Below are positions 28,066 through 38,206 of a DNA stretch of 64,000 bases, in pieces. The notes under the pieces are model-generated. The model worked only from the letters and a program-made list of their open reading frames with translations. It made no database searches and was not told the DNA's origin. Position 1 is the stretch's first letter; every line of letters begins with the position of its first letter. A program made the position numbers and the translations under genes. Source of the DNA: Pelagicoccus sp. SDUM812002 (GTDB lineage Bacteria > Verrucomicrobiota > Verrucomicrobiia > Opitutales > Opitutaceae); the NCBI RefSeq assembly GCF_031127835.1, contig NZ_JARXHX010000009.1:144616-208615 (forward strand), read 5' to 3'.

Positions 28066-29208
28066 TCAGTCTTGACTAGGCACTTTGAGCACCGCTTTCA
28101 GGGCGGGTTTGGGCGACAGATCCCGATTCCAAAGCAGCGGGTAGTTTGTACGACCGGGAATGGGGTATCCGTTCTTCCACGACATGTTGTCATGGATGCC
28201 CCAAAGCGTGACGCGGTCGATCTTCTCACGGTTACGATAGAATATCTGGAAAAGTTCTGCGTAGCGGTCGGCAAGCTCCTGTTCTACAGATTCGGGAAGT
28301 CCGTCCGCGTAGGGGTCAAGGTAGTCCTTGAACTCCTCCAGCTGGAATTGGGGGTGAAACATCCCTCTGCCGATGATCTGACCTTCTCTAGTGAGCGGCA
28401 GCACGTCCACATCGAGCTCGGTGATCATCACTTTGACGCCAAGCGCAGCATAGGCGTCGATGGCTTCTTGGATGTACTCGTTCTTGGGATAATTTAGCCC
28501 CCAATGCGCTTGGATGCCGATGCCGTCGATGCGAATGCCCTCGTCTTGGAGCATCTTGACCATGCGCACAATCCCGTCGCGTTTGGAGGGCCTCCAGGCA
28601 TTGAAATCGTTGTAGTAGAGCTCCGCGTCGGGTGCGTACTGGGACGCGTATTTAAACGACAACCGCACGAGCTCGTCTCCGTCGCCAATGCTATTCACCC
28701 AGGTGGTGGGGCGGTAGGAGCCATCGTCAGCAATTACTTCGTTGACGACGTCCCAAGCGTGGATGCGTCCGGCGTAACGCCCGGCGACGGTTTCGATGTG
28801 TTGGCGCAAGCGCTCCTTTTGCTGCTCGGCGGTATTTGGCTCACCTTCTTCGTTCTGGAAAAACCAGTCCGGTGTCTGGTTGTGCCACACCAAGGTATGG
28901 CCGATGATTTGCTGGTCGTGTTTCTCTGCGAAGTCGACGAAGGCATCGGCTTGCTCGAAGGTAAAAACGCCTGACTCTGGGTTGACCGACTCCGCTTTGA
29001 GCGAGTTTTCTGCGGTCACTGAATTGAACTGCTGCAACAGAATGTCCTGCACTTGGCTATCGCGACCGTCCACCACCCAGTGGCTGAGTGACGCTCCAAT
29101 TTTGAACGCATCGGTGTATGCTCCTTTAAGCGTTGGGTCCGTATCTTCCGCGAAGGAGTGTACCGCAGTCACGGCAACGAGAAGGGTAGAGGCGATGAAC
29201 TTAGGCAT
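28066..29208 (-). CDS. secreted GH10 endo-1,4-beta-xylanase
   Basis: Cleaves the xylan backbone outside the cytoplasm. From the ATG at 29206-29208 (MPKFIASTLLVAVTAVHSFA signal peptide) the protein has 380 residues. The family pattern is clear: the ITAENSLK-type opening strand (VTAENSLKAESVNPE), HTLVWHNQTPDWFF, acid/base E157 in WDVVNEVIAD, HWGLNYP and nucleophile E264 in VMITELDVDVL. It lacks a separate binding module. With the GH51 enzyme at 11.6 kb it gives a backbone- plus side-chain-cleaving pair, though they are not in one operon. Confidence 0.95.
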   Translation of the reverse strand: MPKFIASTLLVAVTAVHSFAEDTDPTLKGAYTDAFKIGASLSHWVVDGRDSQVQDILLQQFNSVTAENSLKAESVNPESGVFTFEQADAFVDFAEKHDQQIIGHTLVWHNQTPDWFFQNEEGEPNTAEQQKERLRQHIETVAGRYAGRIHAWDVVNEVIADDGSYRPTTWVNSIGDGDELVRLSFKYASQYAPDAELYYNDFNAWRPSKRDGIVRMVKMLQDEGIRIDGIGIQAHWGLNYPKNEYIQEAIDAYAALGVKVMITELDVDVLPLTREGQIIGRGMFHPQFQLEEFKDYLDPYADGLPESVEQELADRYAELFQIFYRNREKIDRVTLWGIHDNMSWKNGYPIPGRTNYPLLWNRDLSPKPALKAVLKVPSQD

Positions 29209-29284
29209 GGGTGGGATAGACGTATGAAACATAGTTCCAGAATTGAGGGAGTTCAGAAAGTTGGCAATGTGAAGATTTTGGAGG

Positions 29285-30205
29285 TCAGGTCCAGATCGAT
29301 CGGGGTCCTGCTGGAAGGATTCCGCTAGGGTTGAGTTCGTCGTGGGTCAAGTAGTAGTGGCGCTTGATATGGCTGAAATCGACTGTTTCGGCAATCCCAG
29401 GTTCGTTGTACAAACGCTGAGTGTAGTTGATGAGATTTGGGTAGTCTACGAGTCGACGTATGTTGCACTTGAAGTGTCCGTGATAGACCGCGTCGAAACG
29501 GATCAGCGTCACCCACAACCTCCAATCAGTTTCGGTGATGCTATCGCCAATAAGGAACGGGCTTCGACTCAAGCGGGATTCGAGCATGTCAAGTGTGTCG
29601 AAAAGTGGATACACTGCATTTTCGTAAGCTTTTTGGCTGGAGGCAAAGCCCGCTTTGTATACCCCGTTGTTGACAGTTTCGTAAATCAACTCGTTGAGGC
29701 GATCGATTTCGGGGAGCAAGACCTCTGGACAATGTTCATGTCGCTGGCCCGTCAACGACGAGAAGGAGTTGTTAAACATCCGCATGATTGCGTCGTCGTT
29801 GTTGCTGACTATGCGCTTGGTTTCCTTGTCCCAAAGCACCGGCACGGTGATACGTCCTTTGTAGTCTGGATCGGTAGCGTGGTAGGCTTCACTGAGGAAT
29901 TGGAAGCCATTGACGGGATCGGCTTCGCATCCGGGGACGTCTTCGACGAAACGCCAGCCTTTATCGTCGCGGATCGGGTCGACTACAGTCATGCCGATAT
30001 GTGGGGCGAGACCTTGCCGCTCACGCATGATTATAGTGCGGTGGGCCCACGGGCAGGCTAGCGACACGTAGAGGTGGTAGCGCCCGGAGACGGCGGGGAA
30101 TTGGGCGTCGGGTTTGTCTTCTATCCAATTATCGAAGGCGTCCTTTTGGCGCTCGAAGGCCCCATCCTCGCCTTGTTCGTCAGGGAACTGTGCTTTCTTG
30201 CTCAT
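29285..30205 (-). CDS. glutathionyl-hydroquinone reductase (xi-class GST)
   Basis: Reduces glutathionyl-hydroquinones to hydroquinones with glutathione in the cytoplasm. The 306-residue protein carries the xi-class active site ACPWAHR (catalytic C51) preceded by a long N-terminal extension, and the later conserved TVPVLWDKETKRIVSNND and YEAGFA-like NNGVYKAGFASSQKAYENAV segments. The C-terminal all-helical domain contains GDSITETDWRLWVTLIRFDAVYH, typical of this class. It likely handles quinone by-products. No chlorophenol or aromatic degradation genes are nearby. Confidence 0.92.
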   Translation of the reverse strand: MSKKAQFPDEQGEDGAFERQKDAFDNWIEDKPDAQFPAVSGRYHLYVSLACPWAHRTIIMRERQGLAPHIGMTVVDPIRDDKGWRFVEDVPGCEADPVNGFQFLSEAYHATDPDYKGRITVPVLWDKETKRIVSNNDDAIMRMFNNSFSSLTGQRHEHCPEVLLPEIDRLNELIYETVNNGVYKAGFASSQKAYENAVYPLFDTLDMLESRLSRSPFLIGDSITETDWRLWVTLIRFDAVYHGHFKCNIRRLVDYPNLINYTQRLYNEPGIAETVDFSHIKRHYYLTHDELNPSGILPAGPRSIWT

Positions 30206-30449
30206 CGATAACGGAAACGGATCATGTGCGGATTTTATTGCATGGTACAGGTAACCGCAAAATGAATACCTTCTTAGTTCGAAGGCATCGGTAGGTGTCT
30301 CCCCAGAAGGAATGATGGAGCATCGAGGCAGCCGAAAACGGGGACGGATTTTGGTTTCTTGGAACCGTTAATAGCTGTGGTCTATAGTCCGGTCCTACTT
30401 AAGCAAGATGCCCACCTTGCTTAGGATTTGCCCTTCCTGTTTCGCTGGC

Positions 30450-31540
30450 TCACTCGTTGGTGGTTGATTCTGGAACGATGCGGTAGAATTGGCTCTTGGT
30501 GTCGGGAAGGCGGATTCGACGCGTTCCGTTAGCGTATCGATCAAGGTTGGAGTAGTCATCTAGGAAATCGTCCGGCCCAAGCTCTCGCCAGCTCTCACTT
30601 GCGAGGTCGTCGGAGACCTCCACGCGGATCCCCGTACGCAGCCCTTGAGCGGGGAGTTGAAGGGATACGATGAGAGAGTCGGCTTCAGTAGCGAAGCTCC
30701 AAGGCATCCCCGGGTGTGTGTCTGGGGCATAATTGAAGGCATACAGAACAGCAAGGGAGATGCCACGCGAGTCGATGGATTCCGTGTCATCGAGATTGTA
30801 TCCAGTCTCTAAAAGCCAGTGCCCGAATGGGTTCGGAGCTGAGAAGGTGGCTACGGCCAAGGTGGAGCCGACAGAAGTGCTGGTGAGGGTGGTATCCGTG
30901 TTTGTGAAAGTTTCCGAGCGACTTGCGTTAAGGGTGGCTCGGTAGGTGATCTTGAATTCACTTTCACCGCGCGTTTCAGTGTTTCTTGAACGATCAGTCG
31001 AATATCGGTGCCGATAGCAGGGTCAATCCGGTCTGGAGGGTTGGTGGCTACGTCGATGCTCTGGGTCTGCGTTTGGCCGTCGATGGTGAGCGAAGCGGTG
31101 AGGGTCCCTGCAGTTGGGTAAGATTGCAGCCTATTCTGCTCCAGCAGCATTCCGTCGTAAGCTACCGGGTGGGCGTCGCCGAGAGTGTTTATCCTCATCC
31201 GCAGCCCACTGGCGCTTTGCACGAAGACAACCTTTTTGGTGCCCTGGCCGTTGAAGTGTATGTCCGCTGTATTCCGAAACGAGTAGTTCGACTCTTTGAT
31301 GTCGCCTCCGGTGAAGCGGATAGCTGTTACTCTCTGGGTTTGCGGTTCGAAGGTGAGCACCGCGTTCATGGTGCCGTCGTGTTGAGTGTCCTGCGTTGCG
31401 GTGTCGCCAGTGGAATAGCTGATCGTACTGGTGCGCGAGCTTTCGACGATAACGAACTCAATCGGGATCTCCATGCCGTTAGCGAAGCGAAATGCCAACA
31501 GCGCAATTGCTGCCATGTACAAAATACGAAATCCAGTCAC
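30450..31540 (-). pseudogene. exported protein gene split by a frameshift
   Basis: Two minus-strand frames belong to one gene. The upstream part (from 31540) begins with a signal peptide (ILYMAAIALLAFRFANG) and runs to about 30970. Translation then continues in another frame with GESEFKITYRATLNASRSET and on to the ending FYRIVPESTTNE. The joint lies about 30965-30985 (CAAGAAACACTGAAACGCG on the minus strand). Both halves are Ser/Thr-rich secreted sequence; the C-terminal part is typical of autotransport or PEP/PKD-type tails in PVC bacteria. I cannot name the family. It is either a decaying gene or a base error. Confidence 0.7.
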
Positions 31541-32314
31541 ACGGCTAAGGCAAAGTAGTTAGGGGTAATAGTCAATTAAGTGTGTTCGCCAAAAAACCGG
31601 TTGCTAGGTGGTCTCCGCGCAATGGTTACCCGACAGGTTGTTGATTTTCCAAGGGGGGAGGCTGATTGAGGAATCGGTTCTCGTCAGTCCCAGATTTGCG
31701 CAGAGCGAAATCCGCAGGTAGCGGGAATTTGCTTATCACGGGCAAAGGGCCTCAGAGAATGAGAGCATGAAAAGGGGATCACTTCTGAGAAGTGGTTTCA
31801 CTGCAGAGATCTAAGGCGTAGTCGGAGTCATCTTAAGAAACGATAGCTTTCTCTAGGTGGTATGCTCGTATAATTAGCATAGTCGTTTGACCGTAAGAAT
31901 CGATTGATCGCTATCGTTGTCGGCTGAAATAAGCTAAATATATCCGAAATGTAGATACAAAAGGATCCTCCTGTCGTGGCTTAGATGTTGATGTTTGATT
32001 AGCTTTTGCGGCTCTCATTGTTGGGAAGTTGAGTGTAAATAACTATTTGGAAATGAAAAGTGAAGATGGATCCCTTTTCGTTTTATCATTCCGGGTGGCC
32101 TTGATCTATGTATTAGTATTAAGAATTAGGATACGATTTTTCGTATTGTCGTCCATGCGTTACTATTTTGAGCGTTTCTCGTCTTGGATTTTCTTGAGTT
32201 TTTCCGATTAAGAGATTCTTATGACTAATCCCACCCCTGCTTTTGGCGAAGATCTTGAATCTGAGGAGCGGATCTTGAGAGGCTTTTTGGCGTAGTGGTG
32301 GGGAGGTAAGCATT
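31541..32314. other. AT-rich intergenic region, no gene seen
   Basis: About 770 bases between the frameshifted exported gene and the protease gene. It is clearly more AT-rich than its surroundings toward 31.9-32.2 kb. Only short unsupported frames occur. A promoter for the protease should lie near the right end; a GGGAGGTAAG ribosome-binding site precedes ATG 32315. Confidence 0.55.
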
Positions 32315-34186
32315 ATGTTGAGGTCCCTTATTCAGCGGGTTGTATCGGTACTTTTCATTTTTGGTATAAACTCCTGCGTGCCGAGGGTGCTCGCTCTTGA
32401 TAAGGTTCGGGAGGAGACAAGAGTGGACGAAGTGCACGCGTCTCTGGGCATCGATGGCGAGGGTGTCGTCGTTGCCATATTAGATCGCGGATCGATTGGG
32501 AAAACGAAGATTTTCGAAACGAAGATGGCACGACGCGCATCAAGTACATACTCGACTTCACAGAAGACAGAACCGACGGCATTATCTATACAGAGGCTCA
32601 AATCAACGCAGCCCTGGCAGGCGGATCCGATCTAGCAACCCGCGATGCGGTAGGCCACGGAACCACGACGACGGGTATCGCGGCGGGCAACGGCAGGAAT
32701 TCTGTTGATGGAAAGTATATGGGAATCGCTCCAAAAGCTTCGATCATCGCGGTGAAAGTGACTTCCGATGGAGTGCCAGCCCACGACGATCAACCTGCAG
32801 AGGCTTCGTTTTACGATGGGAATTTAGTTTTCAAGGGCATGGATTTCGTGGTGGCGAAGGCGGCCGAGCTCAAAATGCCGGTCGTAATGCTACCCAATAT
32901 CGGAAGCAACGGAGGTCCAACCGATGGTACGAGCCAGTTCAGCAGGAAAATTGATGAAATCGTTGGCTCGGGAATTAAGGGAGTCGCTTTTCTGAACGGG
33001 CCGGGTGACGAAGGGGGAGCAGCTAACCATGCTCAAGGTACCATTGCCCCAGGCGAGACAGCATCGCTCAAAGTGGAAAAGGCGCGGGCTGACGGGATCG
33101 TTGTCGATCTTTGGTATCCAACAATTGGAGCAGGTGAAAGCGGATTGGAATTTACAATTACGACGCCTTCGGGAGAGAGTTTTGGTCCTTACGCTTCGGT
33201 GGCTAATGAAGGCGCTCGTGACAGTAGGAATAACGATGGCGATCCCTTTACTTATTATCACAATGGTCGGGACGTTGATTTTAGCCTGTCGACGAGCCAG
33301 AAGAGGCAAGTTTGGATATCCATAACAGGCGAGACCGGCACGTATACGATTGATATTAAGCGCGGCGACACTGCCCCCACTTCGACGACGTTTCAGGCTT
33401 CTCTGAATTTCGCCAACTATTCGCAGAGTCCAGCAAACGGCTTTACGACGTACGCTAGTTCGGGCAACATCTGGGACGGAGCGACCGCATTTAACAACAT
33501 TTCACCGACGAACTACGTCCTGCAAAACGCCTGGACTGATATCGATGGAGTCGCTCGGGTAGCCCCAGCTGCAGCGGGGGGCAATAGGAGACATTTGGAG
33601 CGGCAGTAGCGTGGGGCCGACTTTTGATGGAAGGTTGGGGGTAGACGTTGCGGCGCCGGGAGAGTTTTTGATAACGGTTTACGCACCTGATTCTCATTGG
33701 GCGACTTTCGGCTTTAACAAGGTTCAAGATGGCAATGGCCATTACGGCAAAGCGAATGCGGTGAGCGCAGCGGCTCCGATCGTGACTGGCATCGTAGCGT
33801 TAATGTTGCAGGCAAATCCGGAACTCGACCAATTGCAGATCCGCGAGATCCTTCGCTCCACAGCCCGTTCAGACGCCTTCACTGGCGATGTTCCCAACGC
33901 GGTCTGGGGTTACGGGAAGGTCGACGCTTACGAAGCTGTGATGGCAGCTCTTTTGACGAACGCTGGAACAATTCACGCTTCGATTGTTGTTTCGGGAGAA
34001 GTGCCCTTGCTCAGTTTTGCAAGCACTGCAGGGCTGACTTACAAAATCGAATACAAAGATGAGGTCGACGATCCCGCATGGAGTTTGCTGGAAGATGGGC
34101 TCGTCGGCACGGGTTCGGAAATCGAGTACTTTGATGAAAGCTTCGGAGACAGTGCCAGGAGATTCTATCGAGTAGGAATCGACTAG
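32315..34186 (+). pseudogene. subtilisin-like (S8) secreted protease, two frameshifts
   Basis: One S8 serine protease gene spread over three frames. It opens at ATG 32315 with a strong GGAGG site and a signal peptide (SVLFIFGINSCVPRVLA), reaching the catalytic Asp in VVVAILDRG. A one-base loss near 32490-32495 then moves the frame. The second part has the catalytic His region VGHGTTTTG and the oxyanion Asn in LPNIGSNGG. A second shift occurs in the GGGGGG run near 33577-33583. The third part has the catalytic Ser motif AVSAAAPIVTGIVALMLQANP-like (split here as AVSAAAP) and a C-terminal domain. All four catalytic-site elements survive, so base errors at homopolymers are as likely as true decay. 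Confidence 0.82.
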
Positions 34187-34337
34187 GGCTACTCTGTACT
34201 CCAGCTGGCATGGATTTGCTTAACGAACGAGCGGGTACAGTCCACTCCTTTTCAGGGGATTCAATGTTACTACAGTGAATTGCGTGAATCGAACGCGTGA
34301 TAGGTACGCTGAATCCAGCCTTGCAGACGACTGTAGC

Positions 34338-35912
34338 CTATTGTGCGATTTTCTGCCTGAGCGTGAGGACGGTGAACTCCGCTGGACGAGTCAGCGAGAT
34401 GCCGACTATTACAATCAATTCACCGTTTGTTATATCCTGAGAAGTCATCGAGGTATTCAAACCGCAGCGGACACTGAACGCTTCCGATGCCTTGGATCCT
34501 GCTAAACCGCCTTGCCGCCATATCATCAGAAGGAAGTTTTCTATCACCGTCTCGATGTTTTTCCATGTGCTTGGGACGTTCTCCTCGAAGGCAAACCCTC
34601 GGATCGCTGGGGTGCAGGAGCTTTCAATGAACTGTATGGTACGTCGGGCCGAGATGTATCGCGATTCGGGATCATTGCTATCGAGCGTGCGAGCACCCCA
34701 AGGGATTACACCTCTTCTGGGGATGGAGCGAATCGCGTTCACAGATCTGCCGCTCGTCGGATCGATGTTCATATACTCTTGGGTAGGCTGGTCCACCTGT
34801 ATGGTCGGTTTGGATACGCCCGTTAAAGCTATATTTGCAGGTGCCTTCCACACGCCTGTTCTCTCGTCGTTGGCTACGAAGACTCCGGCCAACGCGCCGC
34901 TTGGCGGCAAGCGGTTTACCTCTTGGAGCATTGAATCCATTATTGCTTGATAGGCAGAGCTGGCGCTGAGGAGTTTGTCATGATACTGTTTGAAGGATGT
35001 TTTCCGTTTCGATGACCTGACAATATCCTTCAGGATTCTTACGACCTCTGGATTGGGATCGTTAGCGGGGCTGAGGATGTCGATGAGCTTTTTGACGTCT
35101 CCGCCAAAGAGGTTATTGTAGCTCAAGTCTTCACGGTCCAGGATCGTCGTATCCAGAAATGGATAATAAGCAGCACCGTTTCTGAGCCCGTTAGACCCAA
35201 TACGATTACGAAAGCTGTCAATGTCGGTTTGGGAATTCTGAGGGTTGCGACGTGCTCCTTCAGCCACGTCGATGATGCTCATGCTATTTCCGAGTCGCTC
35301 GTTTTGGGCGAGCGCTTCTCTGATGATGATCCCGTTTTCGGCTGAAGGAAGAAGGCTCGCGTCAGGGAAGGCGTAGAGGGTTACTTGTTTCTCTGACTCT
35401 AGGATTTTCAAGCCTTTTTGTAGTGCCTTTATGCTTACGTTGCAGTTAGTTATGGTTGCCCCAGGACTTGCTGAAGCGCCTGACGCGGGGCCGTAGGTGC
35501 CAATCGATACAATGTAAGCTGTTTTGCCTCCGTTTTGGAAAAAGAGCCTTATACTGGGGTAGAGGTAGTAGACGGTGTCCGGGTCTGGCTGGAGCAGATA
35601 ATGTTTGCCGGCGATCGTTAGGGTTGGTTGGCTCGGCCGCTGGCCGGCACTCTCCACTAAATAGTATTGTGGGTCTTGTCGGCTATTTGGGTCACTGGCG
35701 TTGGTATTCGATGCGTAACCGAAGATCGTTTCACATTCCAACAGGGAGGTGATCCGCTTTGCCTTGTTTAGGACGGAGATTCCGCGGTCGCTGGCTTGTG
35801 GCGTATAGCCGACAAAAGCTGGAATGGCGGTTTCGACGGGTGCGACCGCGGGTGGAATGGAACCTATCTCCTCGATGTATACGCCGGGTGTTCTGAAGGT
35901 TCGTCTAGGCAT
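34338..35912 (-). CDS. contractile phage-tail-like sheath protein
   Basis: A 524-residue tail sheath subunit of the kind that forms the outer contractile tube of phage tails and extracellular contractile injection systems. The N-terminus FRTPGVYIEEIGSIPPAVAP, followed by VETAIPAFVGYTPQA, is the sheath signature. The C-terminal domain contains ENVPSTWKNIETVIENFLL and LMIWRQGGLAGSKASEAFSV, then VRCGLNTSMTSQDITNGELI, all characteristic of sheath C-termini. No tube, baseplate, spike or assembly ATPase gene is next to it, which is unusual. I treat it as a real orphan gene because it is full length. Confidence 0.9.
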   Translation of the reverse strand: MPRRTFRTPGVYIEEIGSIPPAVAPVETAIPAFVGYTPQASDRGISVLNKAKRITSLLECETIFGYASNTNASDPNSRQDPQYYLVESAGQRPSQPTLTIAGKHYLLQPDPDTVYYLYPSIRLFFQNGGKTAYIVSIGTYGPASGASASPGATITNCNVSIKALQKGLKILESEKQVTLYAFPDASLLPSAENGIIIREALAQNERLGNSMSIIDVAEGARRNPQNSQTDIDSFRNRIGSNGLRNGAAYYPFLDTTILDREDLSYNNLFGGDVKKLIDILSPANDPNPEVVRILKDIVRSSKRKTSFKQYHDKLLSASSAYQAIMDSMLQEVNRLPPSGALAGVFVANDERTGVWKAPANIALTGVSKPTIQVDQPTQEYMNIDPTSGRSVNAIRSIPRRGVIPWGARTLDSNDPESRYISARRTIQFIESSCTPAIRGFAFEENVPSTWKNIETVIENFLLMIWRQGGLAGSKASEAFSVRCGLNTSMTSQDITNGELIVIVGISLTRPAEFTVLTLRQKIAQ

Positions 35913-36408
35913 AGCGAGTGGGCTTTGTATTTGGGATGGTTCGGTAGGGTTCTAGTATGGATAACGCTTCCGACACTGTTTCGCAAGGCTGTTGAATGGA
36001 GAAGGTCTTAGGTGCGCCGTTCCATCATAGCCACCGAATATAACGAAACCATTGCTCACGGCGGAGACTTAGTGGGGTGGGGATTTGGACGATTCGCTGG
36101 CATTTACACCCTTTGAAACCTTCCTGCAAAATGTGAAACCTCTTAGGAAGACTGGCCCGCATCCAGGCCTGAGACGTCAAATCGCAGCCTCGAACGCTCG
36201 CGCCTCAGCATGTACTCCTGGACTCTCAATGCTGCTTTCGGCTTGTCTAGATTGCTCCAATGATCGCAGTGAGTCCGAGTAGAGTGAGTGCTGCTTTTGC
36301 TTTCACACCTGTTCTCTGACTGAATGGCACGCACCGTTTGAGGGCTCGAGCAGCTACGGATAGAGTTTCAGCGACGTGGAGATCTGGACGCGATTGACGC
36401 CACGTGCT
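35913..36408. other. intergenic region, no gene seen
   Basis: About 500 bases between the sheath gene and the MATE gene. I looked for remnants of other tail genes and found none; only short unsupported frames occur. The sheath promoter should lie within it. Confidence 0.55.
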
Positions 36409-37833
36409 CTAACCGACCGTATTGCAGCCGCACTCTGTGGCTGGGACGAGTCGTTCGGGTTTCACCAGATTGCGTATCCATTTTTTGCTGCTAAAACGGT
36501 AGACGCATAGAAATAGCTTCACGAACTCTTCCGAGTTGATGGCCAAGAACACGATGTATAGCGGCATATGCCAGACAAACGCGGTCAGGTAGGTCAGCAG
36601 GATCCCGACTGCCCATTGACAAAACAGATCCAATCCCAGGCAAAAACGGGTATCGCCGCCGCTGCGCAGCAACCCGACAATCACCGTTATATTAACGGAG
36701 CGAAAACCGCTCACCAAGGCTAAGGCCGTTAGCACTTGGGTCGCGTCCGTCAAGGTATCTCCCTCGATCGCTGGATAAAAACTCAATATAAGTCCCCTCG
36801 CACTCCAGATGAGAATACTCGAAAAGATTGCGCAGAGAACGGACCAAACAAAGAACGCCTTACCCTCGCTCCACGCGTCCGAATACTCCTCCGCTCCAAG
36901 CCGATGCCCGGTGATCACGGAAGCTGCTGTCGCGATGCCTACGTAGAGAGCCACTATTATCGACTCGATGGGTGTGATCATCGACAAAACCGCTAGCTCG
37001 CTCGTGCCCATTCGACCGACCAGTATATTGTAAACCAAAACGCCGAATGACCAGACCACGCCATTGATCGCCAAAGGAATAGCGACATTTGCGATCTTTC
37101 TGCACAGCCCGCTTCTTATTCCCTCTCGAATGTCTGCTAGGGAAAAGGCGAGGGAGCTTTTTCTCATATATATATAGGCTATCCCGCATCCGGTTTCCAA
37201 CAGAGAGCTGATCAGCGTTGCGTATGCGGCGCCCTCTAGGCCTAGGCGAGGCATGCCCCAAGCTCCGAAGATGAGCATGTAGTTGAGAAGCAAATTGGAG
37301 CCCACCCCCACGATACTCAGCCGCATGCTGATCTTTGCTAAGCCGATGCTGCGTAGGGCAACCGAGAATACGGTCCCGATCGTCAAAGGAAACGCCATCA
37401 GCCCCGCTATTCGGAGATACGTGGAACCCAGTTCGATTACGCTCGCATCCGTACTCGCCAAGCCGACAAGCGCATCGGGAATTAGAGCGCAAAGCCCCAC
37501 AAAAACCGCGGCAAACGGAAGGCCCAGCAACAAGGCAATGCCGGTAGAGCGCCGCGCTTGGTCTCGGAACTTCGCTCCCCATTGCTGGCTTATGATCACA
37601 CCACCTCCGCTCGCGATCCCGAAAATCGCTAGGTTCATCACGAAAATGATGCGGCCAGAAAACCCGATTGCCGCGACCTCCGACAAGCCCAGGTGCGCTG
37701 TCATCATGATATCCGCGAGCGATCGCGAAGAAAACATGAGCGTTTGCAAACATACCGGTATCGCGGTGGCCAGCAGGCGTCTCACGAAGACTGGTTCAAA
37801 ACTGAGCTTAATACTTTCCCTAAACATAACCAT
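36409..37833 (-). CDS. MATE family efflux transporter
   Basis: Inner-membrane multidrug or toxin antiporter. From the ATG at 37831-37833 the protein has 474 residues, the normal MATE length, with about 12 hydrophobic segments. Landmarks include PVCLQTLMFSSRSLADIMM near the N-terminus, AVSNEVLTG-type loop SEVAAIGFSGRI, and the second repeat beginning IANVAIPLAINGVVW. The open frame continues upstream to 38406, but that part is not hydrophobic and overlaps the divergent lipoprotein gene, so it is rejected as leader. The substrate is not predictable. Confidence 0.9.
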   Translation of the reverse strand: MVMFRESIKLSFEPVFVRRLLATAIPVCLQTLMFSSRSLADIMMTAHLGLSEVAAIGFSGRIIFVMNLAIFGIASGGGVIISQQWGAKFRDQARRSTGIALLLGLPFAAVFVGLCALIPDALVGLASTDASVIELGSTYLRIAGLMAFPLTIGTVFSVALRSIGLAKISMRLSIVGVGSNLLLNYMLIFGAWGMPRLGLEGAAYATLISSLLETGCGIAYIYMRKSSLAFSLADIREGIRSGLCRKIANVAIPLAINGVVWSFGVLVYNILVGRMGTSELAVLSMITPIESIIVALYVGIATAASVITGHRLGAEEYSDAWSEGKAFFVWSVLCAIFSSILIWSARGLILSFYPAIEGDTLTDATQVLTALALVSGFRSVNITVIVGLLRSGGDTRFCLGLDLFCQWAVGILLTYLTAFVWHMPLYIVFLAINSEEFVKLFLCVYRFSSKKWIRNLVKPERLVPATECGCNTVG

Positions 37834-38206
37834 GAATTCCCATTTTCCCAAAAAACGGAATTGAGGCGGATGCTCGAAGCCCAGGAGTCTCGCAAGCATT
37901 TTTAGAATAGAATCGCCTCGTGTGTAAGAGTAGTCGGATCGGCCTCGACAATCAGGTAGATGCGCCGAGTGAGTCGTACCTAAGCCAATCTTTAAAGCGG
38001 TGCCGGAACTCAAGTGTCGCAGTATCGAGAAACTGGACTGCGGCGAGATAGCTAGCGTTTTAACCGAAGTAATCGTGAGAAGGCTCTCGCTTCTCTGCCG
38101 AACGTTGACGCTCATTCCGGCCCGAAAAGGTGAAGATCGTTTCGTTGTGGTGGAACTATTCTCCTGAGTCGATTGACGGAACTGGAAACCTAACTTCACA
38201 GGGACT
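37834..38206. other. divergent intergenic region, no gene seen
   Basis: About 370 bases between the MATE gene and the small lipoprotein gene. It should contain both promoters. No supported gene or RNA is visible. Confidence 0.55.

Noticed and set aside
29342..30061. 239-codon plus-strand frame over the hydroquinone reductase gene
   Set aside because: Antisense to an intact enzyme with its active-site motif; composition mirrors the real gene.
34338..38206. Prophage around the tail sheath gene
   Set aside because: No capsid, portal, terminase, tube or baseplate genes are present, so only an orphan sheath can be claimed.
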